From NCBI GenBank assembly GCA_002305415.1, contig DBQX01000073.1, positions 1-38,636 on the forward strand: a stretch of 38,636 nt of DNA, read 5' to 3'. A model generated the notes under the pieces. It had not been told where the DNA came from, searched no databases, and was given only the letters and a program-made list of their open reading frames with translations. Position 1 is the stretch's first letter; every line of letters begins with the position of its first letter. The DNA comes from Actinomycetales bacterium UBA1383 (GTDB lineage: Bacteria > Actinomycetota > Actinomycetes > Actinomycetales > Actinomycetaceae). This document shows positions 1 through 6,994 of the stretch, piece after piece. Position numbers and translations under genes: made by a program.

Positions 1-1
1 C

Positions 2-1015
2 ATCCCGGAGAACGACAGGTGGTGGGGGAAGGGCTTCACCGAGTGGACCAACGTGAGCGCCGCCCATCCGGTGTTCCAGGGCCACTACCAGCCCCGGCTC
101 CCCACCGAACTCGGCTTCTACGACCTGAGGCTGGACGAGGTGCGCGCCACCCAGGCGGAGCTCGCCTCCGCGCATGGGATCGCCGGCTTCATGTACTACT
201 ACTACTGGTTCAGCGGGAGGCGGCTCCTGCAGCGGCCGATCGAGATGTTGCGCGCCTCCTCGATCGACTTCCCGTACTGCATCATGTGGGCCAACGAGAA
301 CTGGACGCGTCGCTGGGACGGCAGGTCCTCCGACATCCTGATCGGCCAGGACTACGACCTCGTCCCGGCGGAGTCGTTCATCGACGACGTCCTCGAGTTC
401 CTCGCCGACCCCCGCTACCTGCGGGTGGGCGGGAAGCCCGTCCTCGCGGTGTACCGCCCCGCCCAGATGGCCGACTTCCCGAGCGTCCTCGCGCACTGGC
501 GGGAGCGCGCACGGGCGGCGGGCGTCGGCGAGCTCCTCGTGTTGTCGGTGAACGTGGCAGAGGAGTTCGACGGACTGGGGGAGTCGTTCGAGCGGTTCGG
601 CCTCGACGGTCGTCTCGGCTTTCCCCCGCACAACCTCCCCTGGAAGCCTGGTCCGTCGCACCGGCTCGGGCTCCATCCCGAGTTCCGCGGCAACGTCATG
701 TCCTACCGGGAGCTGGTCGCGGACGCCTGCCTGAAGCTCGCCTCACTGGGCGCGCGCGACTACCCCGGCGTGATGGTGACCTTCGACAACACTGCCAGGC
801 GGCAGTGGAAGCCTGACCTCTGGTGGGGATCCAATCCGTACACCTTCCGCCGGTGGCTCGCTGCCGCTGCGAACAGCGTGATGGACCGGGACCCCCACGA
901 GCGCGTGGTCTTCATCAATGCCTGGAATGAGTGGGCCGAGGGAGCGGTGCTCGAGCCGAACGACCGGCACGGCCGCACGTTCCTCCAGGCGGTCCGGGAC
1001 GTGGCGTACAGGTAG
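2..1015 (+). CDS. WbsX-like glycan-cluster protein, 5' truncated
   Basis: The reading frame is open from base 2, so the gene begins upstream of the window; a GTG at 53 is only an internal codon. The first visible residues (IPENDRWWGKGFTEWTNV) and the later GFMYYYYWFSG, MWANENWTRRWDG and FINAWNEWAEG motifs are those of the WbsX family (Glyco_tran_WbsX, GH99-like TIM barrel), found in O-antigen and surface-polysaccharide clusters. About 337 residues are present, close to a complete family domain, so only a short N-terminal piece is probably missing. No signal peptide or membrane segment is seen, so it likely acts in the cytoplasm on a nascent glycan. The next gene starts 8 bases after the stop, which suggests an operon. 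Family assignment is firm; the exact reaction is unknown for most members. Confidence 0.85.
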   Translation: MPENDRWWGKGFTEWTNVSAAHPVFQGHYQPRLPTELGFYDLRLDEVRATQAELASAHGIAGFMYYYYWFSGRRLLQRPIEMLRASSIDFPYCIMWANENWTRRWDGRSSDILIGQDYDLVPAESFIDDVLEFLADPRYLRVGGKPVLAVYRPAQMADFPSVLAHWRERARAAGVGELLVLSVNVAEEFDGLGESFERFGLDGRLGFPPHNLPWKPGPSHRLGLHPEFRGNVMSYRELVADACLKLASLGARDYPGVMVTFDNTARRQWKPDLWWGSNPYTFRRWLAAAANSVMDRDPHERVVFINAWNEWAEGAVLEPNDRHGRTFLQAVRDVAYR

Positions 1016-1023
1016 GGGCAGGA

Positions 1024-1899
1024 ATGAGACAGTCGGCTGAGGTGCGCCGCGTTCACCGTGGGGATCCGGGCGCGCACCGTCCGGGGCGACTCGCCGTGTT
1101 TGGCATCTCGATCGTGTTCGCGGTACTCCTCCCCGGGCTTCTGGGTCCGGCCGGTGCGGTCCCGCCCAGGGAGGTCCTCGGCAGTGGGGATCCGTTCGGG
1201 AGTGTCGAGTCGATCTCGGTGTCGGGGGGTCGGGTGACGGCGTCGGGGTGGGCCGTGGATCCGGATACGGCGTCGTCGATCATCGTGCAGATGTATGTGG
1301 ACGGGTCGGCGAACACGATGGCGTGGGCTGGTCTCGAGCGGCCGGATGTGGCGGCGGTGTATCCGTGGGCGGGTGCGGCGCACGGGTTCTCGTTGTCGCT
1401 GGACGTGGCCCCGGGCGCGCACCGGGTGTGTGTGTACGCCATCAACACCGGGCCGGGCGCGAGTGTGGCCCTGGACTGCCGCCTCGTCGCGGGACCGCCG
1501 TTCTTCGTGTACGGCTCACTGCGCAACGGCCAGAGCGGGTACTACCTGATCGCCGGGAAGACCACCAACGAGTTCACGACGCGCATGCCGCTCCTTGACC
1601 TCTATGTGCTGTCCGGGTCGTCCTACCCGTACGCCGTGCCGAACGATGGCAACCAGGTCGGGATCGTCGGGGAGGTCATGTCCATCCACCCCGTCCTCTA
1701 CCAGGACGTCGTGAGTCTGCTGGACCGCTACGAGCGCTACGACCCGACGGCGCCGCCGGACAATCAGGTGTACGTGCGGGAGCTCCGGCCCACGCGGGAG
1801 GAGTTGCCCTCATGGGTGTACGTCGCGGGTCCGCGGCAGGCGAGCTACCTGCGCTCGTCCGGGATCCTCATCGCGAGCGGGGACTGGTTGAGATGGTGA
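1024..1899 (+). CDS. Secreted protein: Ig-like repeat module fused to a YtfP/GGCT-type domain
   Basis: A 291-residue protein. ATG at 1024 is preceded by AGGGGCAGGA. Residues 1-45 form a signal peptide with a long basic start and a hydrophobic core ending AGA. Residues about 58-153 match the single-copy form of a module common in actinobacterial surface proteins (GWAVDPDT, ERPDV, HGFSL, CVYAIN). Residues about 160-291 are a gamma-glutamylcyclotransferase/AIG2-like fold: VYGSLR at 162-167, YPYAVP, a candidate catalytic Glu in LDRYE (237), and a C-terminal SGDWL as in E. coli YtfP. These enzymes normally work in the cytoplasm on gamma-glutamyl amines, so export is unusual; the substrate may be a cell-wall amide, but that is inference. 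Its stop overlaps the next start (ATGGTGA). Confidence 0.7.
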   Translation: MRQSAEVRRVHRGDPGAHRPGRLAVFGISIVFAVLLPGLLGPAGAVPPREVLGSGDPFGSVESISVSGGRVTASGWAVDPDTASSIIVQMYVDGSANTMAWAGLERPDVAAVYPWAGAAHGFSLSLDVAPGAHRVCVYAINTGPGASVALDCRLVAGPPFFVYGSLRNGQSGYYLIAGKTTNEFTTRMPLLDLYVLSGSSYPYAVPNDGNQVGIVGEVMSIHPVLYQDVVSLLDRYERYDPTAPPDNQVYVRELRPTREELPSWVYVAGPRQASYLRSSGILIASGDWLRW

Positions 1900-2516
1900 C
1901 GCAACGGCTGGGAAGACGGAACGGGCGCGTGACGCGCCTCGCGATCCTCGGCGCCGTCGCGGCCTTCGCGGGTGGAGCCGCGGCGGGCGCGGCGCCCTGG
2001 GAGCCGCCCGACGACGTCGCCACGCGTCCCCCGGTGGACGCCGGCACCACCTCCATCGACCTGCGACCCTCCGGCAACCTCCACAAGGAACTCGGCGAAC
2101 CCGCGGGCCTGACCACTGCGACGGGCGAGGGGGTCTACTTCGAGATCACGGTGCGGGACATCGCGGTGAGGACGTCCTGCCCCGGCAGGGGAGTGCAGGC
2201 ACCGCCGCGTCACGGGTACTTCGTCGTCGTCGATCTGCAGGCCAGCATGAGCGACAAGGTGGAGGAGGTTGTCGGTGGGGCTGACGTCTTCATGCCCCTG
2301 ACGGCGGACGCCTTCGCGGTGGTCGCAGCCGATGGCACCCGAACCACCGCGACACTCACGGACGCGTCCTGGTCCTGTTTCGAGGACGACGCCCTCGCCG
2401 CACCCTTCGTGGGGCCGGGCGAGACCACGTCCGGGAGCGTGGTGCTTGACTCGCCCGTGGCGTCGGGGACCCTCGTCTACGCCCCGGGTGGCGTGGGGTG
2501 GGAGTGGGACTTCTGA
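1893..2516 (+). CDS. Exported DUF4352-like protein, membrane anchored
   Basis: A 207-residue protein whose ATG overlaps the stop of the preceding gene; an in-frame GTG at 1929 is an alternative start just before the hydrophobic stretch. After a basic N-terminus, residues about 15-32 form one hydrophobic segment (signal anchor or cleaved signal; no lipobox Cys). Residues about 70-205 look like a DUF4352-type immunoglobulin-like fold: a LGEPAG opening, ITVRDIAV, a GYFVVVDLQ strand, and a final GWEWDF. One Cys pair (SCPG and SWSCFE) could form a disulfide. It is a clear paralogue of the next gene, with which it shares DASW-CFE and the closing aromatic motif. Function unknown; such domains usually lie outside the membrane. 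Confidence 0.7.
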   Translation: MVTQRLGRRNGRVTRLAILGAVAAFAGGAAAGAAPWEPPDDVATRPPVDAGTTSIDLRPSGNLHKELGEPAGLTTATGEGVYFEITVRDIAVRTSCPGRGVQAPPRHGYFVVVDLQASMSDKVEEVVGGADVFMPLTADAFAVVAADGTRTTATLTDASWSCFEDDALAAPFVGPGETTSGSVVLDSPVASGTLVYAPGGVGWEWDF

Positions 2517-3076
2517 TGGCCCGGGTGGCCCGTCCGCGCCGCGCGCTCGGAGGGCTGGTGGCCGTGATCGCCCTCTCCGCCTGCTCGGTGCCGGCGCAGG
2601 AGCCCTCTACGACGACGATGACGGCGACGGCGACGGGCGGGATGACCTCCGCGCCCGTGGACACACCCACCGCTGTCCCGCTCGGGCAGCCCGTCGAGGT
2701 CGCGATGGACGGGGCGGTCCTGCGTCTCACGCTCGAGTCAGTCGCCGTCGTCACCGAGTGCCCGGGACGGGCCGCGCCTGTGCAGCAACCGGTCTTCGGT
2801 CACTTCGTGGTACTCCACATCGCCGCCAGCGTCACGGAGTCGTACGCGCCCGTGGGGGCCGAACTGTTCCGCATCACCGCGCCCGACGGCAGGACCCAGT
2901 CTGTGAGCAGCACCGACGCCTCGTGGGCGTGCTTTGAGCCCGCCGAGCTGCTACCGGCGTTCGTCGATGCGGGGGAACCGGTGTCCGGCGTGGTCGTGCT
3001 GGACTCGGCCACCGAGCACGGGACGGTGTCCTACAACTCGCCCGGGGGGGCAAACGGCTGGTTCTGGTCGTTCTGA
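2516..3076 (+). CDS. DUF4352-like lipoprotein
   Basis: A 186-residue protein whose ATG shares a base with the upstream TGA (TGATG), so translation is probably coupled. The N-terminus MARVARPRRA plus a short hydrophobic run ends in the lipobox LSAC, so it should be diacylglyceryl-modified at Cys24 and held on the outer face of the membrane. A Thr/Pro-rich linker (residues 30-55) leads to a DUF4352-like beta domain with ECPGR, HFVVLHIAA, TDASWACFE and a terminal NGWFWSF. It is a tandem paralogue of the upstream gene; one copy is membrane-anchored and the other lipid-anchored. Its last 46 bases overlap the end of the convergent DUF2142 gene. Role unknown. Confidence 0.72.
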   Translation: MARVARPRRALGGLVAVIALSACSVPAQEPSTTTMTATATGGMTSAPVDTPTAVPLGQPVEVAMDGAVLRLTLESVAVVTECPGRAAPVQQPVFGHFVVLHIAASVTESYAPVGAELFRITAPDGRTQSVSSTDASWACFEPAELLPAFVDAGEPVSGVVVLDSATEHGTVSYNSPGGANGWFWSF

Positions 3077-4605
3077 CCGGTGGTGCCGGCGGTCGGCGCG
3101 TGACGGGCCCGCCTGAGGGCGGGAAGGGCGGGTACCGTGGGCGCATCGTCGACCCAGGGGCGCGAGTCGATGACGAGGAACAGTGCCAGGGCGGCGAGCG
3201 CGAAGCTCACGGACCCGATGAGCCACAGCCACAGCGGTTTCGGCCCGAAGTCCCACCACCACTCAGCCTGGCGACCCAGGAAGAACGACCACACGTCCTG
3301 ACCGGTGACGTAGCGACGGATGTTCGCGTGGAGACCCGCGGAGTTCGCCGCCACGAGCATGAAGTAGACAAGGCCGGTCTGGCTCGCCGAGAGCCCCACT
3401 GACCGGTCCGGGGCAGCGCCCACCAGCGCGATCCCGACCACTGCCGGGAGCAGCGGCAGGAGGTAGCGCGGCTGGATCCCCTCACCGATCACGATCAGTT
3501 GCGACTGGTGCACGAACAGCGGCAGGGCGAGCAGGGTTCCGAACACGAGTAGGAGACCGAGGAGCTTCCCGAGCCTCACGACCCGCAGTCCCGTGATGAC
3601 GAGTGCGCCCGCGACGATGGTGGCCGAGACGTACGTCAGGGCGTGCGAGCGGGTGTCCAGCCACCCGAGCCCCCAGTTGACACCGAACACGCCTGCCACG
3701 AAGCCCGGGAATCCCATCAGGTTGTAGAACAGCACGTCCAGGGGCGAGCGGCCGCCGGGTTCGGTGGTGACGCCGAGGACACCGCTCTGGCCGGAGAAGA
3801 GGAACGACCAGAGTCCGATGGCCGCGATGATCACCAGCGGCGGGAGGACGTAGCGCGCGTACCGCAGCAGTGCCCGCCAGTGGACGAGTGCGATGGCGGC
3901 GGTCACGACCACGATGTACGCCCCGGCATCGGCGCGTGCGACCGCGGCGATCGTGGCCGACAGGACCGCCAGCAGAGAGGCGACGATGACTCGCCAGCGG
4001 CTGTCACGCGAACTGAGGGCGGCGTGAACCGCCAGCCATGTACCGGTGACGCCGGTGAACGCCCAGGAACTCGGGTTCACCGACGCGATGATGAACATGC
4101 CGAGGGGTACGACCGTGGCGAGGGTGGCCAGGATGAGGATCCGCTGTCCGGGCGACCGCATGACGAGCGCGATCGCCGCGAGCAGTGCGGTCGCGAGGAC
4201 GACGTTGAACCCCCGCATCACGAGGATGGACCAGGTCGGATCGGTGCCGACGAACACGTTCATGAAGCGGTAGTAGGGGCCGGGGTAATCACCCTGGTCG
4301 AACCGCGTCGAGAGGACCTGCAGGTCCGGGTCGAGGTCGCGGGTGCAGGCGGCCGACTCGTGGGTGAGGAACGCGTAGCACGTGGGAGCCTGCACGATCT
4401 GGGGGACGAACACGCCCACGGGGGAGCCCTCGTCGTCATACTCGACCGTGCACCCCGACTCGGAGACGGGGGGCGGACACCAGATGCTCGTCTGGTGGTA
4501 GTGGTCGTCAGGCGAGGACGTCAGGGGCGACGAGAACGCCCAGGACCAGCCCGCGAGGATCGCCCCCACGATGGCGAGGACCCCGACGATGTGATACCAC
4601 TTCAC
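3031..4605 (-). CDS. DUF2142 polytopic membrane protein
   Basis: A 524-residue membrane protein. The GTG at 4605 is chosen because AAAGGA lies 8 bases before it and the hydrophobic first segment (YHIVGVLAIVGAILAGWSWAF) follows at once; the open frame continues further upstream but looks non-coding. After a 100-residue extracytoplasmic loop with several Cys, PDDHYHQTSIWCPPP and DYPGPYYRFMN, there are about ten more transmembrane segments, and a positively charged tail of about 40 residues. This is the DUF2142 pattern: GT-C-like proteins found in actinobacterial polysaccharide loci, possibly polyprenyl-sugar glycosyltransferases, though none of this is shown here. The tail overlaps the convergent lipoprotein gene by 46 bases. 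Confidence 0.82.
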   Translation of the reverse strand: MKWYHIVGVLAIVGAILAGWSWAFSSPLTSSPDDHYHQTSIWCPPPVSESGCTVEYDDEGSPVGVFVPQIVQAPTCYAFLTHESAACTRDLDPDLQVLSTRFDQGDYPGPYYRFMNVFVGTDPTWSILVMRGFNVVLATALLAAIALVMRSPGQRILILATLATVVPLGMFIIASVNPSSWAFTGVTGTWLAVHAALSSRDSRWRVIVASLLAVLSATIAAVARADAGAYIVVVTAAIALVHWRALLRYARYVLPPLVIIAAIGLWSFLFSGQSGVLGVTTEPGGRSPLDVLFYNLMGFPGFVAGVFGVNWGLGWLDTRSHALTYVSATIVAGALVITGLRVVRLGKLLGLLLVFGTLLALPLFVHQSQLIVIGEGIQPRYLLPLLPAVVGIALVGAAPDRSVGLSASQTGLVYFMLVAANSAGLHANIRRYVTGQDVWSFFLGRQAEWWWDFGPKPLWLWLIGSVSFALAALALFLVIDSRPWVDDAPTVPALPALRRARHAPTAGTTGQNDQNQPFAPPGEL

Positions 4606-4632
4606 AAAGCATTTCCTTTCTTGCCGTGCCCG

Positions 4633-4638
4633 AGTATA
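4633..4638 (-). promoter_or_regulatory. Possible -10 box for the DUF2142 gene
   Basis: The minus strand reads TATACT here, inside an otherwise GC-rich 129-bp divergent gap. The start codon lies 27 bases downstream, leaving room for a short leader with the AAAGGA ribosome site. I see no convincing -35 at 17 bp. On the plus strand, TAGAGT at 4710-4715 could serve the divergent glycosyltransferase. Confidence 0.35.
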
Positions 4639-4734
4639 CGGCCAGGGTTCCACGCCCCCGGGTCGACGCGCGTCGCTGTGTGCTCCCCGGGACCAGACGT
4701 GGCAGCCTGTAGAGTTCGGCAAGGGAGGAGAGCC

Positions 4735-5463
4735 GTGGATCCCGCTGAGCGCACGCTGATCATCATGCCCGCCTGGAACGAGGCGGATGTCATCGCCGCC
4801 ACCGTCTCGGAACTCAGGAGTGTCCGGCCGGACCTCGAGATCCTCGTGGTGGACGACGGTTCCACCGACGAGACGGCGTCCATCGCGGCCCGCGCGGGTG
4901 CGCGGGTCCTGCGTCTGCCCTACAACCTGGGAGTCGGCGGTGCCATGCGGGCCGGGTACAAGTACGCCCTCCGCGAGGGGTTCACGAGGGCGATCCAGGT
5001 GGACGCCGATGGGCAGCACGACCCCCGCGAGATCGAGGAGGTCCTCGCGGGCCTTGAGCACGCTGACATCTCGATCGGCGCGCGGTTCGCCGAGAAGGGT
5101 GACTACCAGGCCAGGGGTCCACGGCGGTGGGCGATGTCCGCGCTTGCCCGCAGCATGTCGCGGATCGCCCGGACTCGGCTCACCGATGTCACGTCCGGTT
5201 TCCGTGCCGCGAACAGCCGGGCCATCGAGCAGTACGCGCACTACTACCCGGCCGAGTACCTCGGGGACACGGTGGACTCGCTGATGATGGCCGTCCGTTC
5301 CGGCCTCCACGTGGTGCAGGTGCCGGTGGAGATGCGTCCCCGGCAGGGAGGCACACCGAGCAACAACCCGGTCAAGTCCGCGATGTACCTGGTGAGGTCC
5401 ATGTTCGCCCTGCTCATCGCACTGACCAGGAAACGCACCGCGAGAGAGGGCCCCCTCCAATGA
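4735..5463 (+). CDS. Family 2 glycosyltransferase (DPM1/polyprenyl-phosphate type)
   Basis: A 242-residue cytoplasmic GT-A enzyme. The GTG at 4735 is preceded by AGGGAGGAG at a good distance. The N-terminus MPAWNEADVI, the nucleotide-binding VVDDGSTDET (38-47) and the metal-binding VDADGQHD (89-96) are diagnostic for GT2. NLGVGGAMRAGYKYA and the C-terminal VPVEMRPRQGGTPSNN are typical of the subgroup related to dolichol/polyprenyl-phosphate sugar transferases and of those paired with DUF2304 proteins. It probably transfers a sugar from a nucleotide donor to a lipid carrier or glycan; the sugar cannot be told from the sequence. Its stop overlaps the DUF2304 start by four bases (ATGA). Confidence 0.88.
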   Translation: MDPAERTLIIMPAWNEADVIAATVSELRSVRPDLEILVVDDGSTDETASIAARAGARVLRLPYNLGVGGAMRAGYKYALREGFTRAIQVDADGQHDPREIEEVLAGLEHADISIGARFAEKGDYQARGPRRWAMSALARSMSRIARTRLTDVTSGFRAANSRAIEQYAHYYPAEYLGDTVDSLMMAVRSGLHVVQVPVEMRPRQGGTPSNNPVKSAMYLVRSMFALLIALTRKRTAREGPLQ

Positions 5464-5825
5464 CAACGGCAGAGCTGTTCTTCGTTCTCGTTTCGGCTGG
5501 GGTCGTGCTCCTGCTGTTCCGGTTGCTGAGAGCCGGGAAACTGCGTGAGAAGTACGCGGCTCTCTGGGCCCTCATCGGGACCGCCATCGTCGTCCTGAGC
5601 GTCGCGCCCGGACTGCTGGAGTCGGTGTCACGCGTCCTCGGCGTCCAGATTCCCTCCAACCTTCTGTTCTTCCTCGCGATCCTCCTCCTGCTGGCTGTGT
5701 GCCTGCACCTCTCGCTTGAGATCTCGAAGCTCGAGGACGAGACGCGGATCCTCGCGGAGGAGGTGGCGATCCTGCGACTGCAGCAGGAGTCGTTCGCGCG
5801 TCGAGAGGATGCGACCGACGGCTGA
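5460..5825 (+). CDS. DUF2304 small membrane protein
   Basis: A 121-residue protein starting at an ATGA overlap with the glycosyltransferase. Three hydrophobic segments (about residues 4-20, 34-52, 64-84) are followed by a charged heptad-like stretch (EISKLEDETRILAEEVAILRLQ, given here in two parts: EISKLEDETR, then ILAEEVAILRLQ) that should form a coiled coil, and a polar tail. The KLREKYAALW motif after the first helix is the DUF2304 hallmark. These proteins almost always sit directly after a DPM1-like GT2, and the inferred role is to hold that enzyme at the membrane. It ends 5 bases before the end of the convergent epimerase gene. Confidence 0.85.
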   Translation: MTTAELFFVLVSAGVVLLLFRLLRAGKLREKYAALWALIGTAIVVLSVAPGLLESVSRVLGVQIPSNLLFFLAILLLLAVCLHLSLEISKLEDETRILAEEVAILRLQQESFARREDATDG

Positions 5826-5830
5826 CCGGC

Positions 5831-6925
5831 TCAGAGGTCGCCCACGAGGTGTGAGGCGATGATGCGGGACGGTTCGTAGCGGTCGAGGGTCGACGGGCGG
5901 CGGTACGCCTCAGTGTCGCCGAGGAACGAACTGAGGACTGCCGTGTCCATCCGGGTGAGCAGCACGTTCTCCCCGATTCCCTGATACCGCTCCGTCCGCT
6001 CGCGGTGCACGGCGCACGGGATACCGAGGACGGCACACTCCTCCTGGAGCCCACCCGAGTCCGTCACCACGAAGTGCGCGCGCACGAGGATCGGGAGGAA
6101 GGCGGCGTAGGGCCTCTTGTCGATCAGCCTGAAGTCGGCGTCGAAGAGCGGGTCCAGACCCAGTTCGGTGATGCGGTCCCGCTCCGACTTCCCCGCCACC
6201 ATCACGAGTGGGACGGCGTGGCGGTGCTCCGCGAGAGTCCGCAGGATGGCCTCGAACTGGCCCGCCTGCCGGAGCAGCTCGAAGCGGTGGAGCGTGACGA
6301 GCCCGAACACCGGGGGCAGTTCGACATCGACATCCTCGTGCTCCGCGAGCCGGAGTGCGTCGACGACGGTGTTCGCTCCCGTCTCGATGATCTCGCCGCG
6401 GACCCTCTCCGCCTTCAGGTTGCGCACCTCGCGCTCGGTCGGCGCGAAGTGGATCGTCGCGAGTTTCGCGACGATCCGCCGGTTCGCCTCCTCCGGGAAG
6501 GGGTTGCGGAGGCTCCCGGTCCGCAGGCCGGCCTCGACATGGGCCACGCGTGCCCCGAGGAAGCGACCCAGCAGGGCACCCAGCACGGTCGAGAAGGTGT
6601 CACCGTGGACCACGACCACGCCACGGGACCCCCCTGATCGCAGCCGTCGCCGCAGCTCCCGGCGATTGCGGACCGCGTAGGCCGCGATTCGCAGCATCCA
6701 CGGCGGGACCTGGAGGGACTTCGTGATGTGGCTGGTCGCGCCGCTCCGGACCAACTCGAGGTCAGCGGCCGGAATCGCCAGGTCCGCGAGCGTCTCGGCC
6801 ACGCCGGTGACGTGCTGGGCCGTACTCCAGAGTTCGAACGGCTCATGGAGCTGCTGCAGCTCCCGCATCACAGGGGCGAGCTTGATGAGTTCGGCGGTGG
6901 TCCCGGCCACGAAAACGATTGACAA
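5831..6925 (-). CDS. UDP-N-acetylglucosamine 2-epimerase-like protein (WecB/NeuC superfamily)
   Basis: A 364-residue cytoplasmic GT-B-fold protein. The TTG at 6925 is preferred because GAGG lies six bases before it and it gives the usual family beginning (MSIVFVAGTT); a GTG at 6937 lacks a ribosome site. Family motifs are VVHGDTFSTVLGA, HVEAGLRTG, PEEANRRI, TGANTVVDAL, VTDSGGLQEEC and LGIPC. Two conserved sites depart from the classical enzyme: the GTRPE loop reads GTTAE, which removes the Arg that contacts UDP in E. coli WecB, and VTxHRREN reads VTLHRFELL. It may therefore act on a different UDP-HexNAc or have changed activity. It diverges from the GT2 gene across 69 bp and ends 5 bases from the convergent DUF2304 gene. 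Confidence 0.78.
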   Translation of the reverse strand: MSIVFVAGTTAELIKLAPVMRELQQLHEPFELWSTAQHVTGVAETLADLAIPAADLELVRSGATSHITKSLQVPPWMLRIAAYAVRNRRELRRRLRSGGSRGVVVVHGDTFSTVLGALLGRFLGARVAHVEAGLRTGSLRNPFPEEANRRIVAKLATIHFAPTEREVRNLKAERVRGEIIETGANTVVDALRLAEHEDVDVELPPVFGLVTLHRFELLRQAGQFEAILRTLAEHRHAVPLVMVAGKSERDRITELGLDPLFDADFRLIDKRPYAAFLPILVRAHFVVTDSGGLQEECAVLGIPCAVHRERTERYQGIGENVLLTRMDTAVLSSFLGDTEAYRRPSTLDRYEPSRIIASHLVGDL

Positions 6926-6965
6926 TTCGAACCTCACTGCTGCCGGGCGGAAATTGCTGCCTCGA

Positions 6966-6971
6966 TATGAT
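6966..6971 (+). promoter_or_regulatory. Possible -10 box for the GT2-flippase operon
   Basis: TATGAT lies in the 69-bp gap between the epimerase-like gene and the GT2 gene, 24-36 bases before the two candidate GT2 starts. A good match for a -35 is not visible at 17 bp. A TTGACA sequence at 6919-6924 is too far away and lies inside the epimerase start region. Confidence 0.35.
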
Positions 6972-6994
6972 ACCCAAGGCGGGTGCCGTGAGAG

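Noticed and set aside
931..1023. Upstream extension of the secreted GGCT gene to 931
   Set aside because: The extension overlaps the end of the WbsX-like gene, is Gly/Arg/Pro-rich, and would place a signal peptide inside the protein. ATG 1024 has a ribosome site.
4606..5466. N-terminal extension of the DUF2142 protein to 5466
   Set aside because: It is antisense to the GT2 gene and lacks hydrophobic segments; the GTG at 4605 with AAAGGA starts right at the first membrane helix.
6919..6924. TTGACA as a -35 box for the GT2-flippase operon
   Set aside because: It is 41 bp from the only good -10 (TATGAT) and forms part of the start region of the divergent epimerase gene.
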